A stretch of 64,000 nucleotides of DNA from Lachnospiraceae bacterium (GTDB lineage Bacteria; Bacillota; Clostridia; Lachnospirales; Lachnospiraceae), in NCBI GenBank assembly GCA_029219245.1, contig JAQXTA010000005.1, positions 1-64,000 of the forward strand, given 5' to 3'. The position numbers and the translations under genes were made by a program. Shown piece after piece: positions 10,517 to 19,475 of the stretch (positions within the stretch are counted from its first letter, which is position 1; each line of letters opens with the position of its first letter). Under the pieces are notes generated by a model that did not search any database, was not told the DNA's origin, and saw only the letters and a list, made by a program, of their open reading frames with translations.

Positions 10517-11686
10517 ATGAAGAAAAAATTACTGAGTATGATTCTTGCAACTACTATGGTTGCAGCAACATTAGCAGGATGTGGTTCTTCCGCTGAAACA
10601 GCAGCACCTGCTGAGGAGACAACAGAGGAAGCACCTGCAGAAGACGCAGCAGCTGAGGATACAGCAGAAGCACCTGCAGAAGACACAGCAGCAGACACAG
10701 CAGCAGCTGGTGGTAAAATTGGTGTGGCAATGCCTACCAAAGACTTACAGAGATGGAATCAGGATGGTTCCAACATGGAAGCTCAGCTTGTTGAAGCTGG
10801 ATACGAAGTAGACCTTCAGTATGCATCCAACGATATCGCAACACAGGTTTCCCAGATTGAAAACATGATTAACTCCGGTTGTGAACTTTTGGTTATCGCT
10901 TCTATCGATGGTGACTCTCTTGGAACTGTTCTTGAGCAGGCAAAAGAGAAAAACATTCCGGTTATCGCATATGACCGTTTGATTATGAACTCTGATGCTG
11001 TTACCTACTATGCAACATTTGACAACTACATGGTTGGTACAAAACAGGGTGAATACATCAAAGAGCAGTTAGACCTTGACAATGCAGATGGCCCGTTCAA
11101 CCTTGAAATCGTAACAGGTGATCCGGGTGACAACAATGCAAGATTCTTCTACGGCGGTGCTATGGATGTTCTTCAGCCATACATTGATGAAGGTAAATTA
11201 GTAGTTAAATCCGGACAGATTGATTTCGAAACTGTTGCAACAGCTAACTGGGCAACAGAAACAGCACAGTCCAGAATGGATGCTATCATTTCTGCTAACT
11301 ACGCAGACGGAACACAGCTTGATGCAGTTCTTTGCTCCAATGACTCTACAGCACTTGGTGTTACTAACTCTTTGGAAGCTAACTACACAGGTGAATGGCC
11401 AATCATCACAGGTCAGGACTGTGACAAACCTAACGTTAAGAACATGATCGATGGCAAACAGTCCATGTCTATCTTCAAAGATACACGTACTTTAGCATCT
11501 AAAGTAGTAGAAATGGTTGACGCTATCATGCAGGGCGGTGAAGCTCCGGTTAACGATACAGAGACTTATGACAATGGTACAGGTGTTATTCCTTCTTATC
11601 TTTGCGAGCCTGTATTTGCAGATGCAAGCAACTACAAAGAGTTGTTAATTGATTCCGGTTACTATACAGAAGCTGATATCCAGTAA
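10517..11686 (+). CDS. Sugar ABC transporter substrate-binding lipoprotein (ChvE/multiple-sugar type)
   Basis: Lipobox 'LAGCGSS', Ala/Glu/Thr-rich linker, 'GVAMPTKDLQRWNQDGSNMEAQL'. Confidence 0.92.
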   Translation: MKKKLLSMILATTMVAATLAGCGSSAETAAPAEETTEEAPAEDAAAEDTAEAPAEDTAADTAAAGGKIGVAMPTKDLQRWNQDGSNMEAQLVEAGYEVDLQYASNDIATQVSQIENMINSGCELLVIASIDGDSLGTVLEQAKEKNIPVIAYDRLIMNSDAVTYYATFDNYMVGTKQGEYIKEQLDLDNADGPFNLEIVTGDPGDNNARFFYGGAMDVLQPYIDEGKLVVKSGQIDFETVATANWATETAQSRMDAIISANYADGTQLDAVLCSNDSTALGVTNSLEANYTGEWPIITGQDCDKPNVKNMIDGKQSMSIFKDTRTLASKVVEMVDAIMQGGEAPVNDTETYDNGTGVIPSYLCEPVFADASNYKELLIDSGYYTEADIQ

Positions 11687-11718
11687 TCGAACGAAAAGAC
11701 ATAATTAAGATTTTATAT

Positions 11719-11743
11719 GCAGGCGGGTATTATTCCCGCCTGC
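11719..11743 (+). promoter_or_regulatory. Strong intercistronic hairpin between SBP and ATPase genes
   Basis: Perfect 9-bp inverted repeat GCAGGCGGG-TATTATT-CCCGCCTGC with no long U-tract. Confidence 0.7.
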
Positions 11744-11811
11744 TATCTTCTGAAAAGCAGAAAAACAGGTATGATTAGGTATTTCGGAATAGCAGATTGG
11801 GAGGGATACAC

Positions 11812-13350
11812 TTGGCGAAAATATTACTTGAAATGAAAAATATAACCAAAACATTCCCTGGCGTAAAAGCACTTGATAATGTAAATTTGAAGGTGGAAGA
11901 GGGCGAAATCCATGCTCTTGTAGGTGAAAATGGTGCCGGGAAATCCACTCTGATGAATGTTTTAAGCGGTATATATCCGTATGGTTCTTATGAAGGCGAC
12001 ATCATTTATGATGGTGAAGTATGTAAATTTGATACGATTAAAGACAGTGAGGCAAAAGGAATTGTTATTATTCATCAGGAATTAGCTTTGATTCCTTATA
12101 TGACAATTGCTGAAAATATGTTTCTTGGAAATGAAAGAGGAACAAAATATAAAATTAATTGGAATGAAACGAACGACAGAGCTTCCGAGCTGCTAAAAAC
12201 AGTAGGTTTAAAGGAAACTCCGCAGACGTTAATTAAAGATATAGGTGTAGGTAAGCAGCAGTTAGTAGAAATTGCAAAAGCACTTGCTAAAAATGCAAAG
12301 CTGCTGATTCTGGATGAGCCTACGGCATCCTTGAATGAAGATGATTCCAAGGCACTTCTGGAATTACTTCTCAAATTTAAAAAAGAAGGCATGACTTCTA
12401 TTATTATTTCTCATAAGTTAAATGAAGTATCTTATGTAGCGGATAAGATTACGGTTATCCGAGATGGTGCTACGATAGAAACTCTGGATAAGAAAACCGA
12501 TGATATTTCCGAGGGCCGAATTATCAAAGGTATGGTAGGTAGAGAACTTTCCGACCGGTTCCCGAAACGCGAGTCACATATCGGGGATGTCATGATGGAA
12601 GTGAAGGATTGGAATGTATATCATCCCCTTTATACAGAAAGAAAAGTAGTTGATAATGTCAGCATCAAAGTAAAGAAGGGAGAAGTTGTTGGTATCTCCG
12701 GACTTATGGGTGCGGGACGTACAGAACTGGCAATGAGCTTGTTCGGCAAGAGTTATGGCGATAAGATAAGCGGACAGCTCTTTATTAACGGCAAAGAGGT
12801 TCATCTGAATTCTGTACAGGAAGCGATTAAGCATAAGCTTGCTTATGTAACAGAAGATAGAAAAGGAAATGGTCTGATTTTAAGCAACCCGATTAAGATT
12901 AATACAACACTTGCTAATCTGGATGCAATCAGCAAACATTCTATTATCGATAAAGATAAAGAATATGCCGTAGCAGTAGAATATAAAGAAAAACTGAAAA
13001 CAAAATGTCCTTCCGTAGAGCAGAATGTTGGTAATTTAAGCGGTGGTAATCAGCAGAAGGTGCTGTTAGCAAAATGGATGTTTGCAGATCCGGATGTGCT
13101 GATTCTGGATGAACCTACGAGAGGTATTGATGTAGGTGCCAAGTATGAAATTTATTGTATCATCAATCAACTGGTTGCAGAAGGTAAATCGGTTATTATG
13201 ATTTCCTCAGAAATGCCTGAAATCCTAGGTATGTGTGACAGAATTTATGTCATGAACGAAGGCAGAATCGTAGGAGAGCTGGAAGGCAGCGAGGTTACTC
13301 AGGAACTCATTATGTCACATATTTTAAAAGCCAGCAGCAAAGGAGAATAA
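11812..13350 (+). CDS. Sugar ABC transporter ATP-binding protein (two ABC domains; MmsA/XylG type)
   Basis: Walker A 'GENGAGKST', signatures '[14 protein letters not shown]' and '[15 protein letters not shown]'; likely TTG start at 11812 behind GGGAGG. Confidence 0.93.
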   Translation: MAKILLEMKNITKTFPGVKALDNVNLKVEEGEIHALVGENGAGKSTLMNVLSGIYPYGSYEGDIIYDGEVCKFDTIKDSEAKGIVIIHQELALIPYMTIAENMFLGNERGTKYKINWNETNDRASELLKTVGLKETPQTLIKDIGVGKQQLVEIAKALAKNAKLLILDEPTASLNEDDSKALLELLLKFKKEGMTSIIISHKLNEVSYVADKITVIRDGATIETLDKKTDDISEGRIIKGMVGRELSDRFPKRESHIGDVMMEVKDWNVYHPLYTERKVVDNVSIKVKKGEVVGISGLMGAGRTELAMSLFGKSYGDKISGQLFINGKEVHLNSVQEAIKHKLAYVTEDRKGNGLILSNPIKINTTLANLDAISKHSIIDKDKEYAVAVEYKEKLKTKCPSVEQNVGNLSGGNQQKVLLAKWMFADPDVLILDEPTRGIDVGAKYEIYCIINQLVAEGKSVIMISSEMPEILGMCDRIYVMNEGRIVGELEGSEVTQELIMSHILKASSKGE

Positions 13351-13353
13351 GAT

Positions 13354-14544
13354 ATGAATAAAATAAAAACCGCAGATTTTATAAAGAAATATACCATGAT
13401 AATTGTATTAATTGTGGTTACGGGATTTTTTGCATGGCGGACAGGAGGAGCCATTCTTCTTCCTATGAATGTCAGCAGTTTGATTTCACAGAATGCTTAT
13501 GTATTTATTTTAGCAACCGGTATGCTGTTATGTATTTTAACCGGTGGTAACATCGACCTTTCCGTAGGTTCGGTAGTCTGTTTCGTTGGTGCAATCGGAG
13601 CCGTTCTTATGGTAAATATGAAGGTGAATATGTGGGTTGCAATTCTGGTAATGTTTTTAGTTGGTATATTGATTGGTGCTTTCCAGGGCTTCTGGATTGC
13701 ATTTGTAAGAATTCCTCCTTTCATCGTAACTCTGGCAGGTATGCTTGTATTCAGAGGTTTAAGTAACGTAGTATTGGACGGTATGACAATTTCCATCAAA
13801 GACTGCACAACATTCGTTAACCTCTTCGGTGGTGGTGCAAACTGTTATATTCCGGATTTCTTTGGAAATGGATCTTTAAATATGACTTGTCTCTTGGCTG
13901 GTGTTATTGCAACTGTTCTTTATATTGGCTTTCAGATGAAAGATAGAATTACCAAGAGTAAAAAAGGCTATGAAGTAGGCAGTATGGGTGCCGCTGTAGC
14001 AAAAATGGTTTTAATCTCTGCAGTCATTTTAGTTTTTTCTTATCGGTTAGCACAGCACAAAGGTATTCCTAGTGTTCTTATCTGGGTTATTGTTGTTATT
14101 ATGGTATATGCTTACATAACATCGAACACAACAACCGGTCGTTACTTCTATGCAGTAGGTGGTAATGAAAAAGCAACAAAGCTTTCCGGTATTAACACAA
14201 ATAAAGTTTACTTTATTGCTTATCTGAACATGGGATTTTTAGCAGCATTAGCCGGAATGGTTACGATTGCACGTATGACTTCTGCACAGCCTACTTATGG
14301 ACAGAACTACGAGATGGATGCTATCGGTTCCTGTTTCATTGGTGGTGCATCTGCTTATGGTGGTATTGGTACTGTACCGGGCGTTATTGTCGGTGCTGTT
14401 CTGATGGGTGTTATCAACCTTGGTATGTCTCTTATGGGTGTAGACCAGAACTGGCAAAAAGTCGTTAAAGGTCTTGTACTTTTAGCAGCCGTAATTTTCG
14501 ATGTAGTATCCAAACGTGGTGGTAAATTGATTGCAAAGAATTAA
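13354..14544 (+). CDS. Sugar ABC transporter permease (MmsB/XylH type)
   Basis: Multi-TM BPD_transp_2-like protein: 'LTGGNIDLSVGSVV', 'FYAVGGNEKATKLSGI'. Confidence 0.92.
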   Translation: MNKIKTADFIKKYTMIIVLIVVTGFFAWRTGGAILLPMNVSSLISQNAYVFILATGMLLCILTGGNIDLSVGSVVCFVGAIGAVLMVNMKVNMWVAILVMFLVGILIGAFQGFWIAFVRIPPFIVTLAGMLVFRGLSNVVLDGMTISIKDCTTFVNLFGGGANCYIPDFFGNGSLNMTCLLAGVIATVLYIGFQMKDRITKSKKGYEVGSMGAAVAKMVLISAVILVFSYRLAQHKGIPSVLIWVIVVIMVYAYITSNTTTGRYFYAVGGNEKATKLSGINTNKVYFIAYLNMGFLAALAGMVTIARMTSAQPTYGQNYEMDAIGSCFIGGASAYGGIGTVPGVIVGAVLMGVINLGMSLMGVDQNWQKVVKGLVLLAAVIFDVVSKRGGKLIAKN

Positions 14545-14568
14545 TTTCTGCAATATCTATCTAATCAG

Positions 14569-14616
14569 CAAAGGCCTCAATACAGCGATGTATTGGAGGT
14601 CTTTGTTTTTTGAGCA
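14569..14616 (+). terminator. Rho-independent terminator of the sugar transporter operon
   Basis: CAAAGGCCTCAATACA-GCGA-TGTATTGGAGGTCTTTG followed by TTTTTT. Confidence 0.85.
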
Positions 14617-14780
14617 AGGAAACTTCGGGCATGAATGAAAAGTATACAAATTGTAAATCAGACGAATAATAGATACAAAGACAGATAATGGTAAAAAAAG
14701 AAATTATGTACTTATTATAAGATTTTATGATATTCTATAAATATATAGTTCTTGAATAAAATATTGAAGGGAAAGAGAAA

Positions 14781-16715
14781 ATGAACGAAAGCAAAGATTT
14801 TAAACCTTTTGTTCCGGCGGAAAAGTCTATGCCGGAATTTACAGTAGCATCTATTATTCTTGGTATTTTGTTGGCAGTGGTGTTTGGTGCCGCTAATGCA
14901 TATTTAGGACTGCGCGTAGGTATGACTGTTTCAGCCTCCATTCCGGCCGCTGTTATTTCTATGGGTGTTATTCGTGTAATCCTGAAAAAAGAATCCATCT
15001 TAGAGAATAACATGGTTCAGACAATAGGTTCAGCAGGAGAATCTGTTGCAGCGGGTGCCATATTTACGTTGCCGGCACTTTTTCTGTGGGCAAAGGAATG
15101 GGGTGTGAAAGCCCCCTCTCTTATAGAAGTTTCTATTGTTTCATTTATAGGAGGTGCCCTTGGTATTCTGTTCATGGTGCCACTTAGAAAAGCACTGATT
15201 GTGCAAGAGCATGGAACACTCCCGTATCCGGAAGGAAAAGCCTGTGCAGAGGTACTTGTTGCCGGAGAAAAAGGGGGAGCAAAGGCATCTACAGTATTTT
15301 CGGGACTTGGAATTGCAGCAGCATACAAGTTTATTGCAGATGGATTGAAAGCGTTTCCGAGTGAAGTCCATTATGAAATTCCGGCATACAAGGGTTCCGG
15401 TTTTGGTGCGGATATTTTACCTGCGTTGCTGGGTGTCGGCTATATTTGTGGATTGAAGATTTCTTCTTATCTTTTTGCAGGTGGTATTCTGGGTTGGTTT
15501 GTACTGATGCCATTGATAGTATTATTTGGTGCAAATATTACTTTATTTCCGGCAGATGTCACTGTTTCGGAATTGTATGCGAAGGGTGGCTCTTTTGCCA
15601 TTTGGTCAAATTATATTAAATATATTGGTGCGGGTGCGGTTGCGTGTGCCGGTATTATCAGTTTGATAAAATCACTTCCGCTTATTGGAAGGACATTTCG
15701 GGATGCGATAAAAGGATTTGGGAAAGGTGAGAAAACAACAGAGCGTACGAATCAGGATTTGGATATCCGCTTTATTCTGGTAGCAACTGTTATTTTGATT
15801 CTTGCCATTTGGTTGGTGCCGGTTATTCCGATTAATTTATTTGGCGCGTTTATGGTGGTTATTTTTGGATTTTTCTTCGCAACCGTTTCTTCGAGAATGG
15901 TAGGACTTGTCGGCTCAAGTAATAATCCGGTATCCGGTATGACAATTGCTACTTTATTGGTAGCTTCCCTGGCATTGAAAGCAACCGGAATGGTTGGACA
16001 GGCGGGTATGACAGCTGCTATTGCCATTGGTGGAGTGATTTGTATTATTGCGGCTATTGCAGGAGATACTTCGCAGGACTTGAAGACGGGATATATTTTA
16101 GGTTCTACACCTAAGAAACAGCAGATTGGTGAGTTGATTGGTGTTTTTGCTTCTTCGCTTGCTATTGGTGGAGTGTTGTATTTGCTAGATTCTGCATGGG
16201 GTTATGGCACAAGCGAACTTCCCGCCCCGCAGGCAACTTTGATGAAGATGATTGTAGAAGGGGTTATGGGAGACAATTTACCTTGGACATTAGTGGGTAT
16301 TGGTGTATTTATTGCGATTATTGTTGAAATTATAGGTATTCCGGTGCTTCCTTTTACCATTGGTTTATATTTGCCGATTCATTTAAGTGTCCCAATGGTA
16401 GTTGGCGGCGGTGTAAGATGGCTCATTGAAAAAAGGAAAAAAGGCGAAGAACAGAAACAGGCAGTAGAGAATGGTGTACTCTACAGCTCAGGTCTGATTG
16501 CCGGAGAAGGTCTGGTAGGTATCCTGCTTGCAATATTTGCAGTGATTCCTTTTTCGAATGGAAGTAATTTGGGGAATATGATAGCCTCTTTCCTGCCAAA
16601 TTTGCTTCCGATTCTGTGCAATGCAAATGTAGGTAACATTATTGGTATTCTGGCATTTGCCTTACTGACACTTTCTTTATGGAAATTTTGTATGCGTAGG
16701 GATAAACGGAAATAA
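14781..16715 (+). CDS. OPT family oligopeptide transporter
   Basis: 'NAYLGLRVGMTVSASIPAAVISMGVIR', 'LKTGYILGSTPKKQQIGELIGV'; many TM segments. Confidence 0.93.
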   Translation: MNESKDFKPFVPAEKSMPEFTVASIILGILLAVVFGAANAYLGLRVGMTVSASIPAAVISMGVIRVILKKESILENNMVQTIGSAGESVAAGAIFTLPALFLWAKEWGVKAPSLIEVSIVSFIGGALGILFMVPLRKALIVQEHGTLPYPEGKACAEVLVAGEKGGAKASTVFSGLGIAAAYKFIADGLKAFPSEVHYEIPAYKGSGFGADILPALLGVGYICGLKISSYLFAGGILGWFVLMPLIVLFGANITLFPADVTVSELYAKGGSFAIWSNYIKYIGAGAVACAGIISLIKSLPLIGRTFRDAIKGFGKGEKTTERTNQDLDIRFILVATVILILAIWLVPVIPINLFGAFMVVIFGFFFATVSSRMVGLVGSSNNPVSGMTIATLLVASLALKATGMVGQAGMTAAIAIGGVICIIAAIAGDTSQDLKTGYILGSTPKKQQIGELIGVFASSLAIGGVLYLLDSAWGYGTSELPAPQATLMKMIVEGVMGDNLPWTLVGIGVFIAIIVEIIGIPVLPFTIGLYLPIHLSVPMVVGGGVRWLIEKRKKGEEQKQAVENGVLYSSGLIAGEGLVGILLAIFAVIPFSNGSNLGNMIASFLPNLLPILCNANVGNIIGILAFALLTLSLWKFCMRRDKRK

Positions 16716-16726
16716 AGGAGCAGAAA

Positions 16727-17074
16727 GTGAAGGAAAAAAAGAATTTTATGGATTTTGTTCCATGCTGTAACCCATTATACACATGGGATACCGATAACGA
16801 GGGAATTGTAACCGTTCATGTTGTGAACAAGGGATTTTACAACTGGCTTGCCCAGAAACTATTTAAACGACCTCGCATCAGTCATATTAAACTGGATGAG
16901 TATGGTAGTTTTGTATGGCAGCAGATGGACGGGAGGAGAACGGTTTATGAAATATCCGGACTTGTGAAAGAGAAGTTTGGAAAAGATGCGGAACCCGTTA
17001 TCAATCGTTTGGTACAATATTTTCACATTTTGTATCAAAATAAGTTTATAGGGTATGTAAAAAGGATGGGATAA
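16727..17074 (+). CDS. PqqD family-like protein (orphan RRE-type fold)
   Basis: 'HIKLDEYGSFVWQQMDGRRTVYEISGLVKEKFG...RLVQYFHIL' resembles PqqD; GTG start. Confidence 0.75.
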   Translation: MKEKKNFMDFVPCCNPLYTWDTDNEGIVTVHVVNKGFYNWLAQKLFKRPRISHIKLDEYGSFVWQQMDGRRTVYEISGLVKEKFGKDAEPVINRLVQYFHILYQNKFIGYVKRMG

Positions 17075-17076
17075 CC

Positions 17077-18639
17077 ATGGGAAACGAAAAAACACTAGAG
17101 AAAAGAGCGGCGACCCAAAACGGTATCAGCAGACTTGTTTTTGTGGCATTATCCATGCTGTTAGAAATTACACTGATTGTATTATTGTTTACGGAATTAA
17201 ATCGTTATGCGGAATGGGTAAATACGTTTACCAGAATTTTTGCACTGATTTTGGTATTAACGATTTATGGACAGCATAAGACTTCTGCCATGAAAATGCC
17301 TTGGATTATGCTGATTATGGCATTCCCGATTATGGGAGTAGCACTATATCTGCTAATTGGTTTGAATGGTACAACGAGGAAAATGCGGAATCGCTATGAA
17401 AAAATCGATGAAGTATTATTACCTAAGCTACCTGCTAATTACGACCTTATAGAGCAAATGAAAAAAGAGGATGAAAGTGCGGCAGGGATTGCAACTTATA
17501 TCCAACGATTTTCGGGCTTTCCCATATACCGGAATACGGATGTTCAATATTATGATGATGCGGCAAAAGGGCTGGAGGCACAGCTTGCCGAATTAGCTAA
17601 AGCAGAAAAATTTATTTTTATGGAATACCATGCGATTGAGGACAAGGAATCCTGGCAGCGCATTCAGACGGTTTTAGAGGAAAGAGTAAAAGCTGGCGTA
17701 GAGGTGCGCGTTTTCTATGACGATATGGGAAGTATTGGATTTATCAATACGGATTTTGTGAAAAAGCTAGAGTCGGTTGGAATCAAATGCAGAGTGTTTA
17801 ATCCTTTTGCACCGGGGCTGAATCTTTTCCTGAATAATCGTGACCATCGGAAAATCACCGTCATTGATGGAAAAGTCGGGTTTACGGGTGGATATAATCT
17901 GGCAAATGAATACTTTAATATTACCCATCCATACGGTCAATGGAAGGATACCGGTATTCGTTTGGAAGGAGATGCAGTTCAAAATCTTACGGTGATGTTT
18001 CTTGAAATGTGGAATGCCATCAAAGATTCCGATAAGGACGATACCGATATTGAGCAATATCTTCCGGTATGTGACTATGTTGCAGAAGAAAAAGGATATA
18101 TCCAGCCTTATGCAGATACTCCCATGGATGAAGAACAGGTGGGAGAAGAGGTTTACATCAGCATGGTAAATAAAGCAGAAAAATACTGCTATTTTATGAC
18201 ACCATACCTCATTATAACAGATGAGATGACTCATGCTTTGAGTCTTGCCGCCAAAAGGGGTGTGGATGTCAGAATAGTCACACCGGGAATTCCGGATAAA
18301 AAGCTTGTCTATGGAGTGACACGTTCTTTCTATAACGGACTGGTAAGAAATGGTGTCCGGATATTTGAGTGGGAACCGGGTTTCTGCCATGCCAAGATGA
18401 GTGTTGCAGATGATAAAATGGCAACCTGCGGCACCATCAACCTGGATTACAGAAGCCTTTACCATCATTTTGAGAATGGATGTTTTCTGTATAACTGCAG
18501 TGCCGTTACCGAGATAAAGAAAGATTTTGATAGGACCTTTAAGGAATGCCGGGAAGTAACGGCACAGTATTCGTCAGGCAGAAGCGCAACTCTGCGATTA
18601 GGACAATTGTTTCTGCGGTTGTTTGCGCAACTGCTTTGA
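17077..18639 (+). CDS. Cardiolipin synthase (two HKD phospholipase D motifs)
   Basis: 'HRKITVIDGKVGFTGGYNLANEY', 'CHAKMSVADDKMATCGTINLDYRSL'. Confidence 0.93.
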   Translation: MGNEKTLEKRAATQNGISRLVFVALSMLLEITLIVLLFTELNRYAEWVNTFTRIFALILVLTIYGQHKTSAMKMPWIMLIMAFPIMGVALYLLIGLNGTTRKMRNRYEKIDEVLLPKLPANYDLIEQMKKEDESAAGIATYIQRFSGFPIYRNTDVQYYDDAAKGLEAQLAELAKAEKFIFMEYHAIEDKESWQRIQTVLEERVKAGVEVRVFYDDMGSIGFINTDFVKKLESVGIKCRVFNPFAPGLNLFLNNRDHRKITVIDGKVGFTGGYNLANEYFNITHPYGQWKDTGIRLEGDAVQNLTVMFLEMWNAIKDSDKDDTDIEQYLPVCDYVAEEKGYIQPYADTPMDEEQVGEEVYISMVNKAEKYCYFMTPYLIITDEMTHALSLAAKRGVDVRIVTPGIPDKKLVYGVTRSFYNGLVRNGVRIFEWEPGFCHAKMSVADDKMATCGTINLDYRSLYHHFENGCFLYNCSAVTEIKKDFDRTFKECREVTAQYSSGRSATLRLGQLFLRLFAQLL

Positions 18640-18687
18640 TTGTAAAAAGAAAAGTTTGTCAATAAAAAGCAGTTTTGGGGAGAAAAT

Positions 18688-19383
18688 ATGAAAATAGCAG
18701 TGATAAACGGACAAAACCATAAAGGCAGCAGTTATCATATCGGAAAGCTTTTAACAGATGCAATTTCCTGTGAAAAAGAGGTGCATGAGTTTTTCTTACC
18801 AAAAGACTTAAATCATTTCTGTGTAGGTTGTTACAGCTGTATCGAGGATGAAACGAAATGTCCGTATTATGAAGAAAAAAATGCTATCATGCAGGAAATT
18901 GAGAAGTCAGACTTGCTGATTTTTACAACACCAACCTATTGTATGGCACCTTCGGCTTCCCTGAAAGCATTTTTGGATTTGACTTTTACATACTGGTTTG
19001 CGCATAAACCCAGAGCGTGTATGTTCCGCAAAAGAGCAGTTGTTATTTCTACCGCGGCAGGTAGTGGTACAAAGCAGGCAATCAAGCCGGTTACAAGGAC
19101 ACTTTTCTATTGGGGGATTCCCTGGATAAAAGGTTATGGAGTGAGTGTCCAGGCAATGAACTGGGAGGGTGTTTCCTTAAAAAAGAAAGAGAAGATTGAA
19201 AAAGATATGACGGCGTTTGCCAAAACACTTTCCAAAAACAATGTGCCGGCAGTTCCAATCAAAACGAAATTTATGTTCAGGATGTTTGCCATGATGCAAA
19301 AGGCAGGCTGGGGCAGCAGTCCTACCGAGCAAAAATATTGGGAAGAAAAAGGATGGCTTGGGAAGGTGCGCCCCTGGAAGTAA
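18688..19383 (+). CDS. NAD(P)H-dependent FMN reductase/flavodoxin family protein
   Basis: 'AVINGQNHKGSSYHIGKLL', 'CVGCYSCIEDETKCPYYEEKNAIMQEIEKSDLLIFTTPTYC'. Confidence 0.85.
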   Translation: MKIAVINGQNHKGSSYHIGKLLTDAISCEKEVHEFFLPKDLNHFCVGCYSCIEDETKCPYYEEKNAIMQEIEKSDLLIFTTPTYCMAPSASLKAFLDLTFTYWFAHKPRACMFRKRAVVISTAAGSGTKQAIKPVTRTLFYWGIPWIKGYGVSVQAMNWEGVSLKKKEKIEKDMTAFAKTLSKNNVPAVPIKTKFMFRMFAMMQKAGWGSSPTEQKYWEEKGWLGKVRPWK

Positions 19384-19475
19384 TTACTTTACAGTTGTAA
19401 ACTGTACATATATAATTTATAAGATATGTAACAGAAGTGTTTTTGGTTTGGGGAAAGATGAAGTGGGGTATATAG

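Noticed and set aside
10581-10811. Gln/Lys-rich 76-aa + ORF and Ala/Ser-rich - ORF (10501-10740) over the lipoprotein linker
   Set aside because: Alternative-frame readings of the low-complexity GCA/CAG linker.
17767-18468. 233-aa - strand ORF opposite cardiolipin synthase
   Set aside because: Fully antisense to a clear HKD-motif protein; composition is that of a shadow ORF.
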